DNA of 6,152 bases from Crocosphaera chwakensis CCY0110 (GTDB lineage Bacteria; Cyanobacteriota; Cyanobacteriia; Cyanobacteriales; Microcystaceae). How positions within the stretch are numbered: the first letter of the stretch is position 1; each line of letters opens with the position of its first letter. Shown piece by piece: positions 1 to 5,382 of this stretch. A program made the translations under genes and the position numbers. The notes beneath the pieces are model-generated. The model was not told the DNA's origin and did no database searches. It saw nothing but the letters and a program-made list of their open reading frames with translations. Location of the stretch: assembly GCF_000169335.1 (NCBI RefSeq), contig NZ_AAXW01000114.1:1-6152 (forward strand), given 5' to 3'.

Positions 1-779
1 AAATACTGGGAATGTTTAGCGTCTTTTTCTCCTTCTTTTAATTTTTTTTGATTGGCCCCTTTAATATTTTCAATGTTGTTATAAATTTCTTCTAAGCTTC
101 CATATTCACTTAATAACTTAACCGCGGTTTTCTCACCAATTCCCCTAACTCCAGGAATATTATCCGACTTATCACCGCATAACGCTTTATAATCAATCAC
201 TTGTGTCGGTTTAATGCCCATTTTTTCCTTTACAGCATCAATATCAAACTCTGTATAACCTTCTCCTGATGAACTTTTGACTGCATTTCTTTCTAAATAT
301 AAAACACTAAGATTATTCTCATCATTAACCAATTGAAAAAGATCGCGATCGCCACTAACAATTTTCACCCGATAACCTGCTTCACTTCCTTTTGTTGCAA
401 CGGTTCCTAAAATATCATCAGCCTCATATCCAGGAGAAGTTATAATCGTTATATTTAACGCTTCTAATAATCTTTGTAAGTTCAGAATATCAGGGATAAA
501 ATCTTCTGGCGTTTCTTTTCTATCCGCTTTGTAATTAACATCGGCTTCATGTCGAAAAGTCGGTTCTTTACTATCAAAAGCAATAGCTATATATTGGGGA
601 TTTTCTAACTTAATCACCTGAATTAAAGAATTAAGAAAACCAAAGCAAACACTGGTAGGAATACCTGTCGATGTTCTTAATGGCCCCTTTCTCGCTTTAG
701 CAAAGGCATAATAGGCCCGAAACGCCAAAGAATGACCATCAATAAGCATTAAAAGCGGTAAATTAGACTGATGAGACAT
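1..779 (-). CDS. polA: DNA polymerase I, N-terminal 5' nuclease domain (partial)
   Basis: This is the first 259 residues of DNA polymerase I. The gene runs off the left edge of the window, so the rest of the protein, including the polymerase domain, is not visible. The part seen is the FEN-like 5'-3' nuclease that removes RNA primers and damaged strands during lagging-strand synthesis and excision repair. Visible motifs are LIDGHSLAFRAYYA (residues 12-25, metal-binding D14), AFDSKEPTFR (67-76), the arch-region NYKADRKETP (82-91), GYEADDILG (117-125), VSGDRDLFQLV (141-151) and GDKSDNIPGVRGIGEKTA (202-219), which leads into the helix-hairpin-helix that grips DNA. The expected acidic residues E119, D121, D122, D144, D146, D203 and D206 are all present, so the nuclease looks active. 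The start MSHQSNLPLL lies ten residues before the conserved core and has a GGAAAA stretch about 10 bases upstream. An independent stand-alone exonuclease gene is possible but less likely, because the length and motifs fit PolA. Confidence 0.93.
   Translation of the reverse strand, partial: MSHQSNLPLLMLIDGHSLAFRAYYAFAKARKGPLRTSTGIPTSVCFGFLNSLIQVIKLENPQYIAIAFDSKEPTFRHEADVNYKADRKETPEDFIPDILNLQRLLEALNITIITSPGYEADDILGTVATKGSEAGYRVKIVSGDRDLFQLVNDENNLSVLYLERNAVKSSSGEGYTEFDIDAVKEKMGIKPTQVIDYKALCGDKSDNIPGVRGIGEKTAVKLLSEYGSLEEIYNNIENIKGANQKKLKEGEKDAKHSQY
345..352. repeat. HIP1 palindrome
   Basis: A perfect GCGATCGC octamer, the highly iterated palindrome over-represented in most cyanobacterial genomes. 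It lies inside polA, encoding part of the conserved SGDRD motif (residues 142-146), and is extended by a neighbouring GATC. Confidence 0.85.
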
Positions 780-801
780 GAGCAAGGGTTTTCCATATAT
801 A

Positions 802-817
802 TGTACTATATTATACA
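802..817. promoter_or_regulatory. NtcA-like palindrome over the polA -10
   Basis: The sequence is TGTA-CTATATTA-TACA, a perfect match to the TGTA-N8-TACA consensus for the cyanobacterial nitrogen regulator NtcA. It completely covers the minus-strand TATAAT of polA, a position where a bound regulator would block RNA polymerase. In neither direction is a TAN3T box found 22-24 bases downstream, so it does not look like an activation site. The match is seen directly. NtcA binding and repression are inferences, and an AT-rich 16-mer of this kind can arise by chance. Confidence 0.35.
810..815 (-). promoter_or_regulatory. polA -10 promoter element
   Basis: Read on the minus strand this is a perfect TATAAT, 30 bases upstream of the polA ATG, which would give a leader of roughly 25 bases. 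No good -35 box is seen at 16-18 bases. The best candidate is CTGCTA at 834-839, which matches TTGACA at only three positions. The hexamer lies inside the TGTA-N8-TACA palindrome annotated separately. Confidence 0.5.
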
Positions 818-839
818 GTGAACAGTCGTCAGTTAGCAG
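816..839. repeat. Degenerate CAGT heptamer tandem repeat
   Basis: Three successive 7-bp units begin with CAGT (CAGTGAA, CAGTCGT, CAGTTAG) and are followed by a partial CAG. This resembles the short tandemly repeated heptamers (STRR type, for example CAACAGT) known from cyanobacterial genomes. The copies are imperfect and few, so it may be a remnant. It abuts the right edge of the NtcA-like palindrome upstream of polA. Confidence 0.4.
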
Positions 840-1049
840 ATACCAATTACTATCGAAAGAATTATAATTCCGAACTCAAGTTTATTCTATCTTTACAATA
901 ACTCTGTCAGTTTATACGGTTGACATCCTGTAATATTAAGGATGAGAGAGGGACGTGATCATAATCACCATATTAGGGATATCTCGGTCACCTTGCGTAT
1001 TCTTTCTTAAACTTACAATAACTGTAAATAGGTTATTGGCGACAATTTT

Positions 1050-1211
1050 ATGGCTAAAGCGTCTGAACAACCCCTTCAACCCAACCCTTTTCGTACCTAC
1101 CGCGACCCCAAAACGGGGTTATGGGTAGTTATCCCGGTTACAAAGACAACAAATCATTTCTCTTCTTCTGTAGGACAAGAAATTTCCTCAGATTCAAAAG
1201 ACACTCTCTAA
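1050..1211 (+). CDS. Small conserved-looking cyanobacterial protein, 53 aa
   Basis: The reading frame starts at ATG 1050 and encodes 53 residues. Its core PNPFRTYRDPKTGLWVVIP (residues 11-29) resembles a family of short cyanobacterial proteins with an NPF-TYRDP-TG-WV signature that I recall but for which I know no function. The tail (residues 31-53) is rich in Ser, Thr and charged residues and looks disordered. There is no signal peptide, membrane segment or Cys pair. No strong Shine-Dalgarno is visible; the stretch before the ATG is GGCGACAATTTT, which is common in cyanobacteria. The stop is 43 bases before the guanylyltransferase start on the same strand, so co-transcription is likely. The minus-strand frame overlapping its end (1138-1329) has no recognisable domain and is rejected. 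Confidence 0.7.
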   Translation: MAKASEQPLQPNPFRTYRDPKTGLWVVIPVTKTTNHFSSSVGQEISSDSKDTL

Positions 1212-1220
1212 ACAGGATAC

Positions 1221-1240
1221 AATCAGTGGGAAACCTGATT
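1221..1240 (+). other. Short hairpin before guanylyltransferase start
   Basis: AATCAG (1221-1226) and CTGATT (1235-1240) can pair across an 8-base loop TGGGAAAC. The hairpin falls between the stop of the 53-residue gene and the ATG at 1255, ending 14 bases before the start and just upstream of the purine-rich AAAAGAGAACA. There is no T-run after it, so it is not a good terminator. It could modulate translation or simply be chance. Confidence 0.25.
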
Positions 1241-1254
1241 AACAAAAGAGAACA

Positions 1255-2316
1255 ATGACTCAACCTTTGATTCCTGTCATCCTTGCTGGTGGTAAAGGAG
1301 AACGCTTTTGGCCACTGTCCCGTCGTCATCGTCCGAAACAGTTTTTATCTTTAGATGGGAGTGGAGAAAGTTTATTACAAGCAACGGCCCAGCGTCTTTT
1401 ACCCTTAGCAGACAACTGGAATAATCTCTGGGTAATTACAGCAGGGCCTATTGCAGATGGGGTTAGGGAACAATTACCTAATTTACCTAATAATAATCTC
1501 TTAGTGGAACCCCAAGGAAAAGACACGGCCCCGGCGGTTGCGTGGACAACCCTAGAAATTGCTAAACGCTATGGAAAGGATGCGGTTATTGGCTTTTTTC
1601 CAGCAGACCATTGGATTAAAAATACCGATGATTTTGAAAAAACACTCAACGCTGCTTCTCAACTCGCTTCAGCAGAAAAAGCGATCGTTACATTAGGAAT
1701 TAAACCGACTTATCCTTCTACGGGTTACGGTTATATTGAACAAGGCAATTTAATTAATCGTTTTGACAATTTACCAGTCTATAAAGTCAACCGTTTCACT
1801 GAAAAACCTGATATTGAAACCGCTAAATCTTTTCTAGAAACAGGCCAGTTTAGTTGGAATAGTGGAATGTTTATTTTCCGCGCCGGTGTGGTATTAGAAG
1901 AGTTAGAAAAACACGCACCCCAAGTTTTACAACCGCTACAAAAAAAAGGCCAAGCTGCTTATGAAGAATTAGAAAAAACTAGCATTGATTACGCTTTAAT
2001 GGAAAAGACTGAATTAACTTATGTGTTACCTGCCAATTTTGGTTGGGATGATTTAGGAGATTGGAATTCTTTAGAACGTTTAATTGATAGTGATGGGAAT
2101 AATATTGAATTAGGAAATCATGTTACTTTGGATACTAAAGGAGCAATTATTTATAGCAGTGATGATCAAGATGTAATTGCTACCATTGGCTTAGAAGATG
2201 TAGTCATTGTCAGGGATAAAAATGTAACTCTTGTTGTTAATAAAAATCGTACTCAAGATATTAAAAAATTGCTCAAAGAATTGCAAAAAGATTCTCAATT
2301 AGATAAGTTATTGTAA
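1255..2316 (+). CDS. manC: Mannose-1-phosphate guanylyltransferase
   Basis: This enzyme makes GDP-mannose from mannose-1-phosphate and GTP in the cytoplasm, supplying mannose, and GDP-fucose or related sugars, for polysaccharides and glycoconjugates. The N-terminus carries the nucleotidyltransferase signature PVILAGGKGERFWPLSR with RPKQF (residues 7-30). Further family motifs are EPQGKDTAPA (85-94), FFPADHWI (114-121, whose Asp is expected to help bind the metal), PSTGYGYIE (154-162), FTEKPD (181-186), WNSGMFIF (201-208), SIDYALMEKT (243-252) and GWDDLGDWNSL (263-273). The C-terminal part (about 285-340) fits a left-handed beta-helix-like tail. At 353 residues it has the length of the single-function enzyme and lacks the cupin phosphomannose isomerase domain found in longer ManC/AlgA proteins. 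The start gives a canonical N-terminus and follows AAAAGAGAACA. Family assignment is firm; preference for mannose over glucose is inferred from the FTEKP and WNSGMF motifs. Confidence 0.93.
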   Translation: MTQPLIPVILAGGKGERFWPLSRRHRPKQFLSLDGSGESLLQATAQRLLPLADNWNNLWVITAGPIADGVREQLPNLPNNNLLVEPQGKDTAPAVAWTTLEIAKRYGKDAVIGFFPADHWIKNTDDFEKTLNAASQLASAEKAIVTLGIKPTYPSTGYGYIEQGNLINRFDNLPVYKVNRFTEKPDIETAKSFLETGQFSWNSGMFIFRAGVVLEELEKHAPQVLQPLQKKGQAAYEELEKTSIDYALMEKTELTYVLPANFGWDDLGDWNSLERLIDSDGNNIELGNHVTLDTKGAIIYSSDDQDVIATIGLEDVVIVRDKNVTLVVNKNRTQDIKKLLKELQKDSQLDKLL

Positions 2317-2321
2317 AAGTA

Positions 2322-2364
2322 TGTAATTAGTAATACAACTTCAGAAGCTATGATCAGTTAAATT
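2322..2364 (+). promoter_or_regulatory. Candidate NtcA-activated promoter for the ABC1 kinase gene
   Basis: TGTA-ATTAGTAA-TACA (2322-2337) is a perfect TGTA-N8-TACA palindrome. Exactly 22 bases after its GTA-N8-TAC core comes TAAATT (2359-2364), which fits the TAN3T -10 element. This reproduces the known class II NtcA-activated promoter layout, GTAN8TAC-N22-24-TAN3T. It begins 5 bases after the guanylyltransferase stop and would start transcription near 2371, about 140 bases before the ABC1 kinase ATG. The layout is seen directly; NtcA control is inferred. A perfect hairpin lies between this promoter and the gene. Confidence 0.4.
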
Positions 2365-2382
2365 ATATAAAAATAAGATGTG

Positions 2383-2403
2383 GGGCTTAATATTATTAAG
2401 CCC
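2383..2403. terminator. Perfect 9-bp hairpin, possible terminator
   Basis: GGGCTTAAT (2383-2391) and ATTAAGCCC (2395-2403) form a perfect 9-bp stem with a 3-base ATT loop, 66 bases after the guanylyltransferase stop. The 3' side continues TTAGAAAATTCG, so the T-run of a classic intrinsic terminator is missing; many cyanobacterial terminators also lack one. It could end the upstream transcript, or it could sit in the leader made from the candidate NtcA promoter and act as an attenuator or 5' stabiliser. Confidence 0.5.
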
Positions 2404-2426
2404 TTAGAAAATTCGTTAATAGCAGA

Positions 2427-2456
2427 TTAACATTTTCTGAATAAACCCCTTATAAT
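2427..2456 (+). promoter_or_regulatory. Sigma-70-type promoter of the ABC1 kinase gene
   Basis: TTAACA (2427-2432) matches the -35 consensus at five of six positions. It is followed after 18 bases by a perfect TATAAT (2451-2456). Transcription would start near 2463, giving a leader of about 50 bases before the ATG at 2512. This is the best conventional promoter in the window, and it lies downstream of the 9-bp hairpin, so its transcript would not contain that hairpin. Confidence 0.65.
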
Positions 2457-2511
2457 AATTAAAATAGTTATAAAAGTTTGTTTTAATTAAGTAAGTAAAG
2501 AGAATTACTGT

Positions 2512-4161
2512 ATGTTTTCCTTAACTCAAACCAGTGCGCGTCAACGAGAAATTATTGAGGTTGTCCTCGGTAATGGTTGGGATTATATGCGAGGTTTATT
2601 AACAGTAGGAAAAGCGGAAAATCCTCAAGTTCCACCGCCAGAAGTTTTACGCAATATTTTAGTAGAATTAGGCCCTTTTTATGTTAAATTAGGGCAAATT
2701 TTAAGCACTCGTCCTGACATTTTACCTCCTAATTATATTAAAGCCTTAACCGCCCTACAAGCTAATGTTCCCCCTGTGTCTTGGGAATCTATTGAAATAT
2801 TACTACGTCAAGAATTACAACAACCCATAGAATCAGTTTTCAATCATATTAATCAAGAACCAATCGCTGCTGGTTCCATTGGACAAATTCACCGCGCCAC
2901 GTTAACAACCGGCGAAGAAGTTGCGATTAAAGTTCAACGGCCAGGAATTGATAAAATTGTTGAGCAAGATATTAATTTAATTAAGGGAATTGCAGAATTA
3001 GTCGCCTTAACAGAATTTGGACAAAACTACGATATTGTTAAACTTGCTGATGAATTTTCCCAAGCCATAAAAGCAGAATTAAAGTTTATTACAGAAGCAA
3101 ATTATACTGATAAAATCAGAAAAAATTTATCTACAAGTCGTTGGTTTAATCCAGAAGAATTGGTTGTCCCTAAAGTCTATTGGAACTTAACCACTGATAA
3201 AATTTTAGTCTTAGAATGGTTATATGGTAAACCCATTTTACAAGCAGATTTAACTATTCCTGAAAGTCGTAAATCTATTGAGAAAAAGAAACAAGAAATT
3301 ACCACTTTACTATTTAGAGCATTTTTTCAACAACTGTATTTAGATGGCTTTTTTCATGCTGATCCCCACCCTGGTAATATTTTCTATTTAGATGACGGTA
3401 GAATTGCCATTATTGACTGTGGAATGGTAGGAAAACTAGACCCTAGAACCCAACAAATTTTAACGGAATTATTATTAGCAATTTTCGATTTAGATGCCCA
3501 AGGATGTACTCAATTAACTATTGAATTATCTGAATCAGGAAAAGTCGAAAGTTTAGAAAAGCTACGCAATGATTATGAACAAATACTTCGTAAATATTAT
3601 GACTTGAGTTTGTCTCAATTTAACTTTAGTGAAGTAGTCTATGAAATTCTCCAAATTGCCCGTAAAAATAGGCTAAAAGTCCCTGGGAATTTAGGACTTT
3701 ATGCTAAATGTTTAGCCAATTTAGAAGGAGCAGCTAGACAGTTTAATCCTAACATTAATTTATTCGATGAAATTAAACCCTTAATGACCGATTTATTCCG
3801 CCGTCAATTAATCGGAGATACCCCCTTACAAACCAGTTTAAGAACAGTTTTAGACCTCAAATCGATTTATCTCAAAACTCCCCGACAAATTGATATATTA
3901 TTAGATAGATTATCTTCAGAAACCCTACAATGGAATTTCAGATTAAAAGAATTAGAACCATTAAGACGCAGTGTAGATGCCTCTGCAAATCGTCTCTCAT
4001 TTAGTATTGTTTTAGGTTCATTAATTATGGGGGCTGCTATTATTTCAATTGGTTCATCTACTCAAGAATTATCGTTAATTAGTAGTGTTTTGTTCGCTGC
4101 TGCTAGTTTATTGGGAGTTTGGTTGATTATTAGTATTTTGCGATCAGGACGATTGAGATAA
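2512..4161 (+). CDS. ABC1/UbiB (AarF) family atypical kinase
   Basis: This 549-residue protein belongs to the ABC1/UbiB/AarF family, kinase-fold proteins that support prenylquinone metabolism in bacteria, mitochondria and plastids. Motifs in order: the family-specific YVKLGQ with STRPDILP (residues 57-72), the Ala-rich loop as PIAAGSIGQIHRA (117-129), EVAIKVQRPG (136-145, ATP-site K140), ELKFITEAN (189-197), VLEWLYGKP (233-241), the catalytic HADPHPGN (282-289) and IIDCGMVG (300-307) in the DFG place. Two hydrophobic segments near the C-terminus (about 496-514 and 521-543) followed by RSGRLR look like a membrane anchor, as in UbiB. The third Ala of the loop is Gly, and DCG replaces DFG; E. 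coli UbiB, as I recall it, also has DCG. The start is supported by AAAGAG 9 bases upstream and a well-placed promoter. Cyanobacteria usually have several paralogues and no ubiquinone, so a plastoquinone or tocopherol role is only a guess. Confidence 0.92.
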   Translation: MFSLTQTSARQREIIEVVLGNGWDYMRGLLTVGKAENPQVPPPEVLRNILVELGPFYVKLGQILSTRPDILPPNYIKALTALQANVPPVSWESIEILLRQELQQPIESVFNHINQEPIAAGSIGQIHRATLTTGEEVAIKVQRPGIDKIVEQDINLIKGIAELVALTEFGQNYDIVKLADEFSQAIKAELKFITEANYTDKIRKNLSTSRWFNPEELVVPKVYWNLTTDKILVLEWLYGKPILQADLTIPESRKSIEKKKQEITTLLFRAFFQQLYLDGFFHADPHPGNIFYLDDGRIAIIDCGMVGKLDPRTQQILTELLLAIFDLDAQGCTQLTIELSESGKVESLEKLRNDYEQILRKYYDLSLSQFNFSEVVYEILQIARKNRLKVPGNLGLYAKCLANLEGAARQFNPNINLFDEIKPLMTDLFRRQLIGDTPLQTSLRTVLDLKSIYLKTPRQIDILLDRLSSETLQWNFRLKELEPLRRSVDASANRLSFSIVLGSLIMGAAIISIGSSTQELSLISSVLFAAASLLGVWLIISILRSGRLR

Positions 4162-4222
4162 TAATTATTGTAAGGTAGGTAATGCCTAGGGTTAATTGAT
4201 TTAAACAAGGTCAAGAAAATTT

Positions 4223-4405
4223 ATGAAGTCTTCTAATAATTGGTACATTATTAAAACAGAAAAAGAACAATGTGAAATTGTCGAACTGGATGATAATCAA
4301 GTACCAGAAAATGAAACATATCGGGGGCCTTTCCCTTCCAAAGAAGAAGCGATCACCCGTCGTATTGGCTTAATTCGTGCAGGAAAATGTCAACCTCAAA
4401 TCTAA
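4223..4405 (+). CDS. Small conserved cyanobacterial protein, 60 aa
   Basis: This protein has two recognisable blocks: WYIIK (residues 7-11) followed by a short strand-like CEIVEL (17-22), and a C-terminal GPFPSKEEAITRRIGLIRAG (35-54) ending KCQPQI. The GPF...EEA-RR-GLIRAGKCQP pattern recurs in small cyanobacterial proteins I remember, for which no function is known to me. The shape suggests a small beta-beta-alpha unit with a basic amphipathic helix. Two cysteines (C17 and C56) are present but not in a metal-binding pattern. A weak AAGG lies 12 bases before the ATG. It begins 61 bases after the ABC1 kinase stop and ends 33 bases before the HAD gene, all on one strand, so it may share their transcript. 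Confidence 0.8.
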   Translation: MKSSNNWYIIKTEKEQCEIVELDDNQVPENETYRGPFPSKEEAITRRIGLIRAGKCQPQI

Positions 4406-4438
4406 ATATTAATTATTCAATTATCTATAAAAAAACAG

Positions 4439-5311
4439 ATGAATTACGCAACTAAACCTCTTTCTAATCGCATTGCAATCGTCTTCGATTTTGATGAAAC
4501 TTTGATCCCCGACGATAGTTTTAAGGTCTTGTTAAAAGATTGTCAGCTAGACATTGAAGCCTTTGAAGACCAATATGTAAATCCCTTAGTTGCTCAAGGA
4601 TGGCAAAAATATTTAGCAAGAACTTATGGTTTAATTCAAGAATCAAAACGTAGAGAAAGCAAAGATAAAATTACCTATGAGCGATTAGCTAACATAGGCC
4701 AAAAATTGAACTTAATTGAAGGCGTTCCAGAAATGTTTGATAGTTTGCGACAGAAAGCTAGAGAGGTACTTGAAGGGGTTGAAGTGGAATTTTATTTAAT
4801 TAGTGGCGGTTTTGTTGATATTGCTCGTAATACCTCTATTGCCAAACATTTTAAGCAGATGTGGGGGTGCGAACTTGCTTATGATGAAAAGGGAGAAATT
4901 GAATTTCTCAAAAAACAAATGACTCATACAGAAAAAACTCATTATTTATACTATCTTTCTAAAGGAAATGCTGAAGAAAACGAACAAGATTTAATGTACA
5001 ATTACCAAGATTTGTCCCTTGAAGAATTGTATATTCCCCTTAATCAAGTTATTTATGTCGGAGATGGAACTTCCGATATTCCTTGTTTTACAGTTATCAA
5101 TAAATATGGAGGGATTGCATTAGGCATTTTTTATAGTCACTCAACTGCACAAGATTGGGAACATCGTGAAAAAGTAACTAAAAGTCAGCAGTTAACTAAT
5201 TTAGTACCAGCAGATTATCATCAACAGTCTGAACTTATGCGATCGCTTAGATTAGCTGTTGAATGTATTGGTAAGCAAATTGCTTTGCATCAGCTTAGTG
5301 TGGGAGAATAA
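4439..5311 (+). CDS. HAD-superfamily phosphatase, SerB-like
   Basis: The protein is a haloacid dehalogenase-superfamily hydrolase, probably a cytoplasmic phosphomonoesterase. Motif I is VFDFDETLIPDD (residues 15-26), with D17 as the expected nucleophile and D19 as the acid/base. Motif II is YLISGGF (119-125), with S122. K166 in EKTHYL is the likely motif III lysine, and motif IV is YVGDGTSDIPCF (206-217), with D209 and D213. Residues about 27-105 form a mainly helical cap after motif I, a C1-type arrangement like phosphoserine phosphatase. A charged stretch at about 175-200, between motifs III and IV, looks like a loop insertion. All catalytic residues are present, so activity is expected, but the substrate cannot be told from the sequence. 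The start has no clear Shine-Dalgarno, only the A-rich AAAAAAACAG. A HIP1 site lies inside the 3' end of the gene. Confidence 0.85.
   Translation: MNYATKPLSNRIAIVFDFDETLIPDDSFKVLLKDCQLDIEAFEDQYVNPLVAQGWQKYLARTYGLIQESKRRESKDKITYERLANIGQKLNLIEGVPEMFDSLRQKAREVLEGVEVEFYLISGGFVDIARNTSIAKHFKQMWGCELAYDEKGEIEFLKKQMTHTEKTHYLYYLSKGNAEENEQDLMYNYQDLSLEELYIPLNQVIYVGDGTSDIPCFTVINKYGGIALGIFYSHSTAQDWEHREKVTKSQQLTNLVPADYHQQSELMRSLRLAVECIGKQIALHQLSVGE
5239..5246. repeat. HIP1 palindrome
   Basis: A second perfect GCGATCGC octamer, inside the 3' end of the HAD phosphatase gene. Together with the copy in polA it supports a cyanobacterial origin. Confidence 0.85.
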
Positions 5312-5317
5312 ACCGTA

Positions 5318-5376
5318 AGTTCGAGGTAACAGACTCTGTGGACAGTTAATAACCACCAGAGAGTCTTAATCGAACT
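5318..5376. terminator. Nested stem-loop between convergent genes
   Basis: An outer stem AGTTCGA/TCGAACT (5318-5324 with 5370-5376) encloses an internal loop and an inner stem AGACTCT/AGAGTCT (5331-5337 with 5360-5366). Inside that, GTGG (5338-5341) can pair with CCAC (5353-5356), leaving an 11-base loop and a 3-base bulge. The element sits exactly 6 bases after the HAD stop codon and 6 bases before the end of the opposing gene, so it fills the convergent gap. This fits a bidirectional terminator or a 3'-end stabiliser for both mRNAs. There is no T-run on either side, so Rho-independent termination in the strict sense is not proven. Confidence 0.5.
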
Positions 5377-5382
5377 CAGATG

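Larger units (their letters stand above)
780..1049. other. Divergent intergenic region, polA / 53-aa gene
   Basis: These 270 bases separate polA (minus) from the small plus-strand gene at 1050. Beyond the polA promoter and CAGT repeats they hold a perfect TTGACA at 920-925 with no -10 box at normal spacing. There are two short hairpins: CATCCT/AGGATG with a 9-base loop (924-944) and GTGAT/ATCAC with a 4-base loop (955-968). The 11-mer TTACAATAACT occurs twice, at 893-903 and 1013-1023, exactly 120 bases apart. The second copy contains TACAAT (1014-1019), a plausible -10 for the 53-residue gene, with only a weak TTGCGT as -35 (993-998, 15-base spacer). I see no open reading frame or recognisable structured RNA here. 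Confidence 0.5.

Noticed and set aside
920..948. Perfect TTGACA at 920-925 as the -35 of a plus-strand promoter
   Set aside because: At 16-18 bases downstream the sequence is ATGAGA, TGAGAG or GAGAGA, none resembling a -10 box, so a sigma-70 promoter is not supported.
924..968. Two small hairpins as a structured RNA or riboswitch
   Set aside because: Stems of 5-6 bp with AT-rich loops are expected by chance in this composition, and no conserved riboswitch core was recognised.
1138..1329. Minus-strand 63-residue open frame
   Set aside because: It overlaps the end of the 53-aa gene and the start of manC, shows no recognisable motif, and has a composition typical of an antisense shadow.
1326..1526. 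Minus-strand 66-residue open frame
   Set aside because: It lies wholly inside the well-supported guanylyltransferase gene, antisense to conserved motifs, with no features of its own.
3412..3423. IDCG in place of DFG as a sign of a dead kinase
   Set aside because: The metal-binding Asp is kept and, as I recall it, E. coli UbiB itself has DCG, so this is normal family variation.
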